Of a stretch of 64,000 nt of DNA, positions 26,077 to 35,001 are shown piece by piece; position 1 is the stretch's first letter, and every line of letters starts with the position of its first letter. Both the position numbers and the translations under genes were made by a program. The notes under the pieces were generated by a model. That model saw only the letters and a program-made list of their open reading frames with translations, was not told the origin of the DNA and made no database searches. The stretch is taken from positions 1 to 64,000 of the forward strand of contig JAMPXP010000002.1 of NCBI GenBank assembly GCA_023701135.1. Direction: 5' to 3'. The stretch comes from Desulfobacula sp. Lineage in GTDB: Bacteria; Desulfobacterota; Desulfobacteria; Desulfobacterales; Desulfobacteraceae.

Positions 26077-26103
26077 AGTATAAATCCCGGAACCATAAGT
26101 CAA
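26077..26103 (-). promoter_or_regulatory. Candidate promoter of the amino-acid ABC operon
   Basis: On the minus strand TTGACT (26098-26103) and TATACT (26077-26082) are 15 bases apart; alternatively TACTAG gives a 17-base spacer. It is the only promoter-like site in the 82-base gap after the amidohydrolase gene. Spacing makes it uncertain. Confidence 0.35.
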
Positions 26104-26106
26104 GGA

Positions 26107-27285
26107 TTATATGCTGCCGAAGGGGAAGGCTTCGGCCACTTTTTTTCTGAAATCCTCCCGGGTCAGATACCGGTATCCGATCTGTGACAGGATTTTTGCG
26201 GTTTTTTCCATCTGGTCCAGGGCAAAGGGGGATGCGGCGCAGTCGGCAAATTTCTTTGAATGGATCGTGATTTCCCTTTTTTGTCCTGTAATATTGAAAA
26301 ATCCATGGATGGCCGGGGCCTCATAGGTGACATCCCCGAAATCCGAAGAGGCCCGGGAGCGCTCCAGCCATTCCGGGGCCATATCGTATTCCTGGGCCAG
26401 CTCCATAAAGGCCCGATTGAGTTCCATATTGGGTTTTCCCGGTTTGTACGTATGTTTGACCGTCTCCACCCGGACTTTTGTGTCCGTCATGAGGGCAGCC
26501 CCTTTGGCGATGTTTTCAAACCGGGTTTTCATGGACAGTAAAAAATCCATGTCAAAGGCCCTGAGATAAAAATCGGCCGCGGCCGTATCCGGGATGATAT
26601 TGGGGGCAACCCCCCCGTTGGTGATGACCCCGTGAACCCGGCAGGTTTCGGGCAGTTGCTGACGCCAGGCATCCACGCCGCAAAAAAGGAGCCGGACTGC
26701 ATCCAGAGCATTGAGACCCTCTTCCGGGGCTGCGGCGGCATGGGCGGATTTCCCGGAAAACCGGACCACAAACTGCATGATGCCGGATTCTTCCACGGAC
26801 TGGGAGGTGGCGCGGTGGGACGGGTGGGCCATGAGCACGATATCCACGTCTTCCAGGGCGCCGGCTGCTATGAGATCGATTTTGCAGCCTCTTTTTTCTT
26901 CGGCCGGGGTTCCCATGACCGTTACCCGGCCCTTCAACCCCTGGTCCGATATGAGCTGTTTCAACAGGACCCCGCCTCCCAGGGCCACGCCGGCGATGAG
27001 ATTGTGGCCGCAGCCATGGCCCATACCGGGCAGGGCGTCATATTCGGACATGAAACAGATGTGGGGCCGGCCTTCTCCCGCACTGGCGCTAAAGGCGGTT
27101 TTCAGCCCCTTAAAATTTCTTTTGACCTCAAAGCCCCGGCTTTCAAGGAAATCGGCCTGGACCCGGGCGGCCAGTTCTTCTTCCCCGGACAGTTCCGGGT
27201 GGTCGTGGATATGAAGCACAATCTCTTCAATTTCTGCTGCATGGGCTTTATAATAGGTCCCCAGGACTTCTTTCAGGTTTTCCAT
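26107..27285 (-). CDS. M20-family amidohydrolase (AbgB/ACY1L2-like)
   Basis: A 392-residue cytoplasmic metallopeptidase-like amidohydrolase. The metal and catalytic patterns are EYDALPGMGHGCGHNL, PAEEKRGCK and AHPSH, with the dimerisation lid SGKSAHAAAAPEEGLNALDA in the middle, as in p-aminobenzoyl-glutamate and N-acyl-amino-acid hydrolases. It would cleave an amide or short peptide to release an amino acid. It sits upstream of, and on the same strand as, the amino-acid transporter, so a link to amino-acid use is possible. Its start is the ATG at 27285; the upstream gap is shared with a divergent MBL gene. Confidence 0.9.
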   Translation of the reverse strand: MENLKEVLGTYYKAHAAEIEEIVLHIHDHPELSGEEELAARVQADFLESRGFEVKRNFKGLKTAFSASAGEGRPHICFMSEYDALPGMGHGCGHNLIAGVALGGGVLLKQLISDQGLKGRVTVMGTPAEEKRGCKIDLIAAGALEDVDIVLMAHPSHRATSQSVEESGIMQFVVRFSGKSAHAAAAPEEGLNALDAVRLLFCGVDAWRQQLPETCRVHGVITNGGVAPNIIPDTAAADFYLRAFDMDFLLSMKTRFENIAKGAALMTDTKVRVETVKHTYKPGKPNMELNRAFMELAQEYDMAPEWLERSRASSDFGDVTYEAPAIHGFFNITGQKREITIHSKKFADCAASPFALDQMEKTAKILSQIGYRYLTREDFRKKVAEAFPFGSI

Positions 27286-27506
27286 AAAAATTCTTTCCCT
27301 GTTGTTTCCTTTCTTTTTTCAACCGGTTCGTCATAACCCCGATGTTAAAATTCAGATTGAAAGCTCGTTGCTACTCAGGTGACAACTATTAAAAAATCAG
27401 GCTGAAAGTCAAGAAAATTCATACTGAATTCCAAAAAAAAATGAAACCTTTATTTTGGAAAGCCTTCCGCTAAAACAAGCCCTGTTTTTTTGGCACGGCT
27501 TAACGG

Positions 27507-27535
27507 TTGACATCTGATGGGCTTTTGCTTATCTT
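27507..27535 (+). promoter_or_regulatory. Sigma-70 promoter of the MBL-fold gene at 27574
   Basis: TTGACA (27507-27512) and TATCTT (27530-27535) have a 17-base spacer. Transcription should start near 27542, giving a leader of about 32 bases. The rest of the 27286-27573 gap is AT-rich and I see no gene in it. Confidence 0.6.
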
Positions 27536-27573
27536 AAGCCAAGGCAAAAAGATTGAGTCAGGAGAGACCCGTC

Positions 27574-28317
27574 ATGGTATATACCATCCATCCCTTAGTC
27601 CTTGGCACAAAAGTATTTGACAAGAGCATGATGACCTACCAGCACGGTCAGGGCCAACAATATACCATCCCCATCTATGCCTGGCTCATCAAGGGGGGCG
27701 ACAAAACCATCCTGGTGGATACGGGCGAGATGAGCCCCATCCAGTCCAGGGAACGGGAGGCTGCCATCGGCGGAAAAATTTACACCTTTGAGCAGGCGCT
27801 TGAAAAGCACGGTCTGACCCCGGCCGATATTGATATCGTCATCCATACCCATCTGCATACCGATCATTGTGAAAATGATTATAAATGTGAAAACGCAACA
27901 TTCTATGTCCATGAAAAGGAACTGGAATCCATCCATGATCCCCATCCCCTGGACTACCGGTATCTGTCCGATTATATCGACGATATCGAAGAAAACGGCC
28001 AGATAGAAATCGTCCGGCAGGACCAGGAAATCGTCCCCGGCATCCGGGTCCGCCATACCCCGGTCCACACCCGGGGCGGCCTGACCGTGTATATTGAAAC
28101 CGCCAAGGGAACCGCCGTCATAACGGGCTTCTGCCTCATTGATGAAAATTTCAACCCCCCGCCGGAAATCCGGGGCATGGAAATGGAAGTCATCCCGCCG
28201 GGAACCCATGTGGATGTTTACCAGGCCTATGATATCATGAAAGAGGTCCGGGCCGGGGCCGATATACTCATTCCCCTTCACGAGCCGAGGTTTGCCGCCG
28301 TGGAGAGCATCGGCTGA
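27574..28317 (+). CDS. MBL-fold hydrolase resembling N-acyl-homoserine-lactonases
   Basis: ATG 27574 is chosen because AGGAGA lies 9 bases before it; an in-frame TTG seven codons earlier lacks such a site. The 247-residue protein has HTHLHTDHCEND as metal motif and, further on, RHTPVHTRGGLTVYIET and a late PLHEPRF, matching AttM/AiiA-like lactonases in pattern. Compared with typical AHL lactonases the HxHxDH motif is intact, but lactonase activity cannot be asserted: many paralogues act on other esters or thioesters. It stands alone between its own promoter and cooS. Confidence 0.82.
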   Translation: MVYTIHPLVLGTKVFDKSMMTYQHGQGQQYTIPIYAWLIKGGDKTILVDTGEMSPIQSREREAAIGGKIYTFEQALEKHGLTPADIDIVIHTHLHTDHCENDYKCENATFYVHEKELESIHDPHPLDYRYLSDYIDDIEENGQIEIVRQDQEIVPGIRVRHTPVHTRGGLTVYIETAKGTAVITGFCLIDENFNPPPEIRGMEMEVIPPGTHVDVYQAYDIMKEVRAGADILIPLHEPRFAAVESIG

Positions 28318-28408
28318 ATTTGAAAAACCCGAACCCAAGAAAATGTATTGCTTGGAAAAATTGGAATAAACCCTAGAAATTATATCTCTCTTTAAGTAAG
28401 CGTTTTTG

Positions 28409-28430
28409 GCAAAGATGCGTCTTTGCTTTT
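28409..28430 (+). terminator. Short hairpin with T-run after the MBL gene
   Basis: GCAAAGA and TCTTTGC form a 7-bp stem around a TGCG loop, followed by TTTT. It lies about 90 bases after the MBL stop and 75 before cooS. A modest terminator, or part of a cooS leader. Confidence 0.35.
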
Positions 28431-28505
28431 GGGAGCCGGCCGGAAAAACAGTCCTGTTCACCAGAAGCCGCCTTTTTATAAAGATAATTTTTTAAGGAGA
28501 TCCCC

Positions 28506-30470
28506 ATGGGAAATGAGAAAATTGAAACCGGTTTTGTGAGTGCAAAAGACCGCACCACCTGCGAAGCGACCCAACAGATGCTTGAAAAAGCCAGGAGAGA
28601 CGGCGTCATCCTGGATCTGGACCGGGGGTATGACATGAAGCCCTGCCCCATCGGCGAGGTCTCGGCCTGCTGCAAGCATTGCTATATGGGCCCCTGTCGG
28701 TTGAATCCCAAGGACCCGTATAAAAAAGTAGGGGTCTGCGGCGCCACCATCGACACCATCGAGGCCCGGAATTTCGGGAGAAATGTAGCGGCTGGATCAG
28801 CCTCCCACAACGACCACGGCAGACATATCCTGGAATTGTTCAAACATATTATTGACGGCAAGGTCAAGGATTTCGGCATTGAAGACACCCTTAAACTGGA
28901 AAGGGTGGCCCGGTCCGTCGGTATTGAAACCGAAGGCAAGGAGGTTCTGGACGTTGCAAAGGAACTCCATGACGAACTGGAAAAAACCTTTTCCAATGTG
29001 GACGGCGAAATGCCCTTTACACGGCGGGCCCCGGCGGTTCTCCAGGAACAATGGCGAAAAGACGGGATCATGCCCAGGGGCGCCATGCTTGAAGTCATGG
29101 AAATGATGAGCCGGACCCATATCGGGTGTGACCAGGACTATAACAACCTCATGAAACAGATCGCCAGAACTTCCCTGGCCGACGGATGGGGCGGCTCCAT
29201 GGTGGCCACTGAACTCTCGGACATCATGTTCGGGACCCCTTCCCCCACCCTGGCCGATGTCAACATGGGGGTATTAAAGGAAGACCATGTGAACATCATT
29301 GTCCACGGCCACGAGCCTGCCATGTTCGAAGGCATGCTGGCTGCGGTCTATGATCCCTTTTTCACGGACCAGGCCAAAGCTGCAGGAGCCAAGGGCATCA
29401 ACCTGGTGGGCATGTGCTGCTCAGGCGCGGAAATGATGTCCCGCCACGGAATCCCCCATGCCGGGAATTTCGGATCCACTGAGGCCATCATGGTGACCGG
29501 TGCCGTGGACGCCATGGTCGTGGATATCCAGTGCATCAAACAGGGGCTGGCGGAAGTAGCAAGGTGCTACGACACCCATCTCATCACCACCAATCCACGG
29601 TGCCATATTGAGGGGGCCACCCATATCGATTTTGAAGAAACAGACCCGAAAAAATGCACGGATCAGATCCTGGCCAAGGCCATTTCCCGGTTCGGGTCCC
29701 GGAAAATGCCCGTTGAAATCCCGAGAATCATCCAGAAAGGGGTTCACGGATTTACCCACGAATATATTGAATACATGCTGGGTGGAACCTTCAGGGGCAG
29801 CTATGTCCCCTTGAACGACAATATCATCAACGGCCGGATCAGGGGCGTGGCCGGGGTGGTAGGCTGCACCAACCCCAAGGTCAAACAGGATTCCATCCAT
29901 GTGGAGCTGGTCAAAGAATTGATCCGGAACGATGTCCTGGTCCTCCAGACCGGGTGTTCCCAGATAGCCCTGGCCAAGGCCGGGCTCCTGGTCCCGGAAG
30001 CGGCTCCCCTGGCAGGACCTGGTCTTTCCGAGGTCTGTGAAACCGTGGGAATCCCGCCGGTCTTGGGTCTGGGCTCCTGTGTCGATAATACCCGGATTCT
30101 CATTGCCGCCTCGGCCATGGTCAAGGCCGGGGGCCTCGGCAATACCATTGCCGATCTTCCGGCGGCCGGCTGCGCGCCGGAATGGATGAGCGAAAAGGCC
30201 CTGGCCATTGGCCAGTATTTCGTGTCTTCAGGCGTGTATACGGTGTTCGGCATCGGTTTTCCCGCCATCAAGGACACCAAATTTTACAACCTCCTGTTTG
30301 ACGGCTTGGAAAAACAGGGATACGGGAAATGGGGCACGGCTTCAGACCCCATTGAAATCGCCCGCATGATGATCGCCCATATCGATAAAAAGAGAAAGGC
30401 CCTGGGCATTGACAAGGCCAGGGAAAGAACCCTGGTGGATATGTCGGACCGCCGCGACCTGGCCTCCTGA
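28506..30470 (+). CDS. cooS: Anaerobic Ni-Fe carbon monoxide dehydrogenase, catalytic subunit
   Basis: CooS interconverts CO and CO2 at a Ni-4Fe-4S C-cluster. The 654-residue protein carries the N-terminal B/D-cluster cysteines (around residues 47-65 and VCGA) and all expected C-cluster ligands: HGHEP at 267-271, the MCCSG pair at 304/305, Cys343 (DIQC), Cys454 (GCTN), Cys484 (TGCSQ) and Cys525 (GSCVDN). A strong AAGGAG precedes the ATG. No cooC, cooF, acetyl-CoA synthase or hydrogenase gene is adjacent, so this is a monofunctional, isolated copy: possibly for CO detoxification or for CO oxidation through a ferredoxin encoded elsewhere. A GC-rich hairpin follows the stop. Confidence 0.96.
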   Translation: MGNEKIETGFVSAKDRTTCEATQQMLEKARRDGVILDLDRGYDMKPCPIGEVSACCKHCYMGPCRLNPKDPYKKVGVCGATIDTIEARNFGRNVAAGSASHNDHGRHILELFKHIIDGKVKDFGIEDTLKLERVARSVGIETEGKEVLDVAKELHDELEKTFSNVDGEMPFTRRAPAVLQEQWRKDGIMPRGAMLEVMEMMSRTHIGCDQDYNNLMKQIARTSLADGWGGSMVATELSDIMFGTPSPTLADVNMGVLKEDHVNIIVHGHEPAMFEGMLAAVYDPFFTDQAKAAGAKGINLVGMCCSGAEMMSRHGIPHAGNFGSTEAIMVTGAVDAMVVDIQCIKQGLAEVARCYDTHLITTNPRCHIEGATHIDFEETDPKKCTDQILAKAISRFGSRKMPVEIPRIIQKGVHGFTHEYIEYMLGGTFRGSYVPLNDNIINGRIRGVAGVVGCTNPKVKQDSIHVELVKELIRNDVLVLQTGCSQIALAKAGLLVPEAAPLAGPGLSEVCETVGIPPVLGLGSCVDNTRILIAASAMVKAGGLGNTIADLPAAGCAPEWMSEKALAIGQYFVSSGVYTVFGIGFPAIKDTKFYNLLFDGLEKQGYGKWGTASDPIEIARMMIAHIDKKRKALGIDKARERTLVDMSDRRDLAS

Positions 30471-30480
30471 TATCCTGAAC

Positions 30481-30515
30481 CCCCCGGCCCGGCATTTCCC
30501 CCGCTGGGCCGGGGG
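30481..30515. terminator. GC-rich hairpin between cooS and the M24 peptidase gene
   Basis: CCCCCGGCCC (30481-30490) pairs perfectly with GGGCCGGGGG (30506-30515) around a 15-base loop in the 69-base convergent gap. There is no T-run on either side, but stability and position suggest a bidirectional stop. Confidence 0.55.
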
Positions 30516-30539
30516 CCCCTCACATCTTTACCCCTGGTT

Positions 30540-31742
30540 TCAGCAAGAGAAAATTTTATTTTCCGTCAGGCTTAAAAACCGGCTCCCGGTTTCCGTGACA
30601 TGGATCATGCTTTCAATGCCGGCGGCAAATTCATTCTTGAAAATACATTTGGGTTCCACGGCAAAGACCATTCCCGGCTTTAAGACCTCTTTTCTGCCCC
30701 GGGCCAGGACCGGATTTTCCACCAGCTCAAGGCCGATGCCGTGGCCGATGAATCTGGATTTCAGGCCCGGCAGCCCCAGGAACTGATCTTTCAGGCCCAG
30801 GGCTTCCGCCTTTTGGACCGCGGTTTCAAAGACCTCGCCCAGGGCAATGCCCGGCGCCATTTTTTCCCGCACCGCAACCAGGATCTCAATGGAGGCGAGA
30901 CAGGCGTCCCTGGCCTTGTCCGTCATCTTCCCCATGACAAACATCCTGGATTCGTCAATATGATATCCGTCCAGCAGGGTGCCGAAATCCACCAGGATGG
31001 GCTCGTTTTTCTCCATGGGTTTGGGCCCGGCCCCATAGGGATAGGCCTTGGACATACCCGTGCCGCAGAGGGGGGAATCCAGCCCGCCGGGAAGCCCCCC
31101 GTTTTTCCCGCTCAGAACATGGAAGGGAAAGCCTTCCAGCCGGTAATGCCGGGTTAAAAGCTTGCCCGAATGGCCCAGGGTTCTGGAATAGGCCTCAAAC
31201 ATGCCGGCAAACTCCATTTCCGAAAGCCCGGGCCTTATGTTTTTTTCCATGAAATCAAAGGTCAGCTTGGACGCAAGGGCTGCCGCCTCCAGCTTTTCGA
31301 TTTCAAAGGCGGATTTGATCTGGCGGCAGGCTTCAACGGCAGGGGACCCGTCTTTAAATGCCGTTCCCGGAAAAAGCTGCTGATAGAAGAGATAGTCCCT
31401 CACCGGCACCACATCAAAGGCAAGGCCGCAAACCCGGGGAAGCCTTTTAAAATGCGCCTGGGTCCATAGGGGGATGTCCCTCACCGAGTCAATGGATTCG
31501 ATGCGGGTAAAGGCCGCTTCCTGCCGGGCACGGGGCAGATACCGCTTGACAAAGAGAACCGGGTCCCGGTCCGTTTCCACATAGAGATAGCAGTCCTGGG
31601 CCGTTCCGCAGAAATAATAGATATCCGGCCGATGGGTGAGAAAAAGGGCGTCCAGCCTTTGCTCAGCCATCTGCTTTTTCAGGTTTCGAATTCTCGATAG
31701 AATTTCCGGTTCCGGGACCGGTTCAAAGGGGTAGCCGGGCAT
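30540..31742 (-). CDS. M24-family peptidase (Xaa-Pro aminopeptidase-like)
   Basis: The 400-residue enzyme has an N-terminal creatinase-like domain (LDALFLTHRPDIYYFCGTAQD) and a pita-bread C-domain with all metal positions: VDFGTLLDGYHIDESRMF (two Asp), GHGIGLELVENP (His), VEPK (Glu) and GIESMIHV (Glu). It likely removes N-terminal residues ahead of proline or acts on a small substrate. I start it at ATG 31742, preceded by AAGGAAG; the frame stays open back to 31901 but that extension lacks family similarity and a ribosome site. It stands alone, convergent with cooS. Confidence 0.88.
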   Translation of the reverse strand: MPGYPFEPVPEPEILSRIRNLKKQMAEQRLDALFLTHRPDIYYFCGTAQDCYLYVETDRDPVLFVKRYLPRARQEAAFTRIESIDSVRDIPLWTQAHFKRLPRVCGLAFDVVPVRDYLFYQQLFPGTAFKDGSPAVEACRQIKSAFEIEKLEAAALASKLTFDFMEKNIRPGLSEMEFAGMFEAYSRTLGHSGKLLTRHYRLEGFPFHVLSGKNGGLPGGLDSPLCGTGMSKAYPYGAGPKPMEKNEPILVDFGTLLDGYHIDESRMFVMGKMTDKARDACLASIEILVAVREKMAPGIALGEVFETAVQKAEALGLKDQFLGLPGLKSRFIGHGIGLELVENPVLARGRKEVLKPGMVFAVEPKCIFKNEFAAGIESMIHVTETGSRFLSLTENKIFSC

Positions 31743-32255
31743 GATCTTCCTTTCTGTGACGATTGAATCCAGCACCGCTGCATTCTGCGGGAGGCCGTGT
31801 TCCCAAACCCCAGACATACACGGAACCGGGCCGATGATCAACGGAAATTTCCGGAATAATGGTATTGAGGCATTTTTTCCATCGTGATATCCAAAGGCCA
31901 ATATCGCACTGAAATGAGAGGTATGCGGTTAAAAAAAAATCAATGAATTCATGTGGTTGTTAATTTGTAGAAATTATTTAACGGAGGATATTCGGGCAAC
32001 TGGTTAATTACTTGTTGGTCGGGCGCTATACTCCCTTGACAATTGCTGCGTATGGACCCGATTTTGTTCGGCGCGCAGTATTTCACAATAAAGCGAATGA
32101 GCAGCGATCAGAGCCTAAATAATTATTATAGGAATCTATCCTTCACACTTTTTTCATTGTTCCGGGGAGAGGAATAGCCGCCAAAGAAGTCATCAAGCGC
32201 CACACCATACGGCCGGCTACCGGGTCAGCGGCATTGCCGGCAGATATTTTTTGCT
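31743..32255. other. 513-base gap without a recognisable gene, AT-rich in the middle
   Basis: Between the M24 start and the diguanylate cyclase stop the sequence is more AT-rich than its surroundings (notably 31920-32150) and has short, unconvincing open frames. It contains an isolated TTGACA (32036-32041) with no good -10. A short + strand frame at about 32172-32259 ends in TAA and reads like a degraded coding end. I found no tRNA, repeat or strong hairpin. It may hold promoters, a small RNA or decayed gene remnants. Confidence 0.5.
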
Positions 32256-33284
32256 TTAAATTTCATCCTGGGTGACAATCCGGTCCCGGCCGTTGTTCTT
32301 GGCAATGTAGAGGGCGTCGTCGGCCCGTTTGATAAGGGCCTCTTCCGGTTCATTGAGCCTGTAAAGGGCGATGCCCATGGAAACGGTAACCCTTCCCATG
32401 GATTCCCCTGTTTCTTTGAGCTTCCATTCCTTTCTGGCCAGGGTATCCTTTATTTTCTGGGCCACGGCCGTTGCTCCGTCAAGAGCTGTTTCCGGCAGGA
32501 GAATGAGGAATTCTTCTCCGCCGTAGCGGGAAGCAATATCATTTTTTCTCAAATGACTTTTCAACAGATTGGCAATGCTTTTTAAGAGGCTGTCACCCAC
32601 AAGGTGGCCATAGGTATCATTGACCCGTTTAAAATAGTCGATATCCACCATGATAATGGAAAAAGGGAGTTCATTCTGCTTTGCCCTGATCCTTTCCAGC
32701 TCAAAGCGTTTTTCAAAGCCCCGTTTGTTGAAAAGAGAGGTTAAGGCGTCGGTCTGTGCTTCCTGCTGGGATTTTTCAAGTTCCTGCTGCAATAGTTTTA
32801 AGTCGTCGGTGGACATTTTCATCCGGGTTTGAAGCCGTTTGCCGGAATCCACCAGATCTTTTGTTTCAAGGATCATCTGGTCCACAATGGCCTTGATTTC
32901 ATGATAATCCCGGGCTTGGCCGACCTGGGAGGCCAGGTCGCTGAGGACTTGGCCGTGGCCGGCCAGATCCCCTTCGGTTTCAAGAACATGGCCGGTGATA
33001 TCTTTGAGCATCAGGGCAATTTTGGTCAAAAGCTTGCTGATCACAAGCCTGTCCCCGTCGGCCACATATTTCTGGTAAAGGGTTTCCACATTGTCGGCAT
33101 TGATGGGCTGTTCAGCGTCAAGGGAAGTATCAATGGCCTTTTTCAGCTTTATATTCTTTCCGGAAACATATTCATACCAGACCGTATAATTCACAGGGTT
33201 GGCCGGCAGATTGTATTTTGAAATATAGGTCAGGGCCAGTCTCAGATATTCGCCGGCCCTGTTTCTTTCCTCGGTGTACGCCAT
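32256..33284 (-). CDS. Diguanylate cyclase (GGDEF) with helical N-terminal region
   Basis: A 342-residue cytoplasmic protein. The C-terminal GGDEF domain has an active GGEEF site at 255-259 and a product-inhibition site RKND at 246-249, five residues before it, so it should make cyclic di-GMP and be feedback-inhibited. The N-terminal 170 residues (YTVWYEYVSGKN near 33-44, then long helices with coiled-coil character) match the short sensory region found in several small diguanylate cyclases, without a recognisable sensor. It is a single gene between the 513-base gap and an RlmN-like gene, which lies 84 bases upstream in its own direction. Confidence 0.93.
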   Translation of the reverse strand: MAYTEERNRAGEYLRLALTYISKYNLPANPVNYTVWYEYVSGKNIKLKKAIDTSLDAEQPINADNVETLYQKYVADGDRLVISKLLTKIALMLKDITGHVLETEGDLAGHGQVLSDLASQVGQARDYHEIKAIVDQMILETKDLVDSGKRLQTRMKMSTDDLKLLQQELEKSQQEAQTDALTSLFNKRGFEKRFELERIRAKQNELPFSIIMVDIDYFKRVNDTYGHLVGDSLLKSIANLLKSHLRKNDIASRYGGEEFLILLPETALDGATAVAQKIKDTLARKEWKLKETGESMGRVTVSMGIALYRLNEPEEALIKRADDALYIAKNNGRDRIVTQDEI

Positions 33285-33368
33285 GTGCTACCTCTTGCCC
33301 TTTGTCATCCGGTTGCTTTTTGTATGGTTGAGCGCTCGTTTCAAAGAGACAAATTCCTTTAACACGGG

Positions 33369-34412
33369 TTAACTTGCCAGGCCCAGTTGCCCGCAACCCG
33401 CGGCAACGGAGCGGCCCTTGCTCCATCGTTTGATCACAAATATCCCCTGTCCGGCCAGGATTTCGGCAAATCTCTGCATATCATCGTCACAAGGGGATTC
33501 ATAATTGAATCCCGTGACGGGATTTAAAGGAATCAGGTTCAGCCTCACCGGTAAGGGATGTATATATTCTGCCAGCTTTATTGCATCACTCGCAGAATCA
33601 TTCAAGCCCTTTATGAGAATATATTCAAACAGAAAACATTCGCGCCGGGTCAGGGGGAAATTTTTCAATGCCGTTTTCAGCGCCTGGAGGGAATGGGCAT
33701 GATTGACCGGCATTAAAAAGGAGCGGGTTTTATCTTCTGCCGCATTGATGGACACGGCCAGCCTCAGTCCCTTCATGTTCAGGCGGCCCAGGGCTTCGAT
33801 GCCGCCGACCAGCCCGGAGGTGGATACGGTGATATGCCGCAGAGCGATATCAAATCCCTTCTGTTCATTCATGATCCGGACGGCGGAAATGACATTGTCA
33901 AAATTATCAAATGGCTCGCCCATTCCCATAAAAACGATATTTTTAATGTTTTCTCCCAGGACAAACCGGGCATTGAACACCTGGCCGATGATTTCGGAGA
34001 TTGAAAGGTTTCGCTTCAGGCCTGCCCGGCCGGTTTCACAGAACCGGCATCCCATCCTGCACCCGGCCTGGCTGGAAACACAAAGGGTATTGCGGCCGGT
34101 CATGGGAATGAGCACAGATTCTATTTTCAAGCCGTCGGACAGCCTGGTGATGAATTTGACCAGATCTTTTTCCCTGAAGGTATCCGTGACCTGTCCCGGG
34201 GCAAGGATGAGACGGTTTTCAAGCTTTTTTGCAAAGGCTTGGGAAGCGGCAAATTCCGGGAGGCTCAGAATCTCCGGATTCCCGGTTTTGTATATCTGCC
34301 GGTAAAGGGCGGACGCATGGAACAGTCCTTTGCCGAAGTTTGTTCTGAAAAAACCGGTCAGTTCCTTCAGGGTGAATTCCAATATATTCATTTTACTCTT
34401 TTTTTCATTCAA
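33369..34412 (-). CDS. RlmN/Cfr-family radical SAM rRNA/tRNA methyltransferase
   Basis: RlmN methylates C2 of A2503 in 23S rRNA and A37 of some tRNAs; Cfr methylates C8 of A2503. The 347-residue protein has the iron-sulfur motif C118-x3-C122-x2-C125 (AGCRMGCRFCETG), FMGMGEPFDN, and the methyl-carrying cysteine Cys340 in AAGCGQL. The N-terminal domain is short. The motif order fits either family; the CETGRAGLKRNLS segment differs from typical RlmN (CxTGxxGFxRNL), so it may be a paralogue. The ATG at 34391 (residue 8), with AAAGAG before it, is a likely alternative start. There is a chance it is the organism's main RlmN. Confidence 0.85.
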   Translation of the reverse strand: MNEKKSKMNILEFTLKELTGFFRTNFGKGLFHASALYRQIYKTGNPEILSLPEFAASQAFAKKLENRLILAPGQVTDTFREKDLVKFITRLSDGLKIESVLIPMTGRNTLCVSSQAGCRMGCRFCETGRAGLKRNLSISEIIGQVFNARFVLGENIKNIVFMGMGEPFDNFDNVISAVRIMNEQKGFDIALRHITVSTSGLVGGIEALGRLNMKGLRLAVSINAAEDKTRSFLMPVNHAHSLQALKTALKNFPLTRRECFLFEYILIKGLNDSASDAIKLAEYIHPLPVRLNLIPLNPVTGFNYESPCDDDMQRFAEILAGQGIFVIKRWSKGRSVAAGCGQLGLAS

Positions 34413-34487
34413 GGATGAGTTTGTTTAATATCAGAACCAGGGCCGGATGCCAATGATTATTCTTGAAGGACGGTTTTTCAGGATTTC

Positions 34488-34516
34488 GGCAGCCGAGGGG
34501 GCATTCCTCGGCTGCC
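34488..34516 (-). terminator. Strong hairpin after the cupin gene
   Basis: GGCAGCCGAGG pairs with CCTCGGCTGCC (11 bp, perfect) around a 7-base loop, 22 bases after the cupin stop on the minus strand. No T-run follows, so it may stop transcription weakly or protect the 3' end. Confidence 0.5.
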
Positions 34517-34537
34517 GGGGCAGGGTTTCAGGAAGAT

Positions 34538-34903
34538 TTAAATGTTTTCAAGATGGGTATCGGTCAGGGCTCCGCCGGCATCACCGGTATTAAGGGTCCC
34601 CCTGGTTTCGATGAGGAGCACCGTGCAAAGATCTTTGCAGACCGGTTTATGTTCCGTATTTTTCGGGATAACCACCAGGTCCCCCTCTGCCAGGAAGAGA
34701 ATTTTTTCTCTCAGGTGAATCTCAAAACCGCCTTCCACGGCATAAAATACCTCGTCTGTGTCCGGGTGCCGGTGCCAGACAAATTCCCGCCTGGCCTTGA
34801 CCAGCTTGAAATCATAATCGTTCATCCCTGCAATGCGCTTATATGCATGAAGCTCTGTGATCAGGGCGGCCTTTTCCTTTAGATTGACGACAGTGATGTC
34901 CAT
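34538..34903 (-). CDS. Small cupin-domain protein
   Basis: A 121-residue single-domain cupin. The metal-binding motif is WHRHPDTDEVFYAVEGG (two His and one Glu) with the second motif at IPKNTEHKPV (His). Such small cupins occur as metal-dependent enzymes or sugar/ligand sensors; nothing here fixes the role. It is transcribed divergently from a LysR regulator, with 98 bases between, a common arrangement where the regulator controls the neighbour. GGAAAGGAAAGA lies before the ATG. Confidence 0.85.
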   Translation of the reverse strand: MDITVVNLKEKAALITELHAYKRIAGMNDYDFKLVKARREFVWHRHPDTDEVFYAVEGGFEIHLREKILFLAEGDLVVIPKNTEHKPVCKDLCTVLLIETRGTLNTGDAGGALTDTHLENI

Positions 34904-34936
34904 TGTCTTTCCTTTCCGTTAAGGTTAAATGAGGCA

Positions 34937-34965
34937 ACTATAATGAAGGGACCTCAAAATATCCA
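34937..34965 (-). promoter_or_regulatory. Candidate promoter of the cupin gene in the cupin/LysR gap
   Basis: Reading the minus strand, TGGATA (34960-34965) and TATAGT (34937-34942) are 17 bases apart. The same site shows TATAAT (34939-34944) on the plus strand, so the LysR promoter may overlap it; such overlap fits divergent autoregulation by LysR proteins. Confidence 0.4.
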
Positions 34966-35001
34966 TTTGTGATTTTTAAAGGATGTGTTAAAAATTTCTG
35001 A

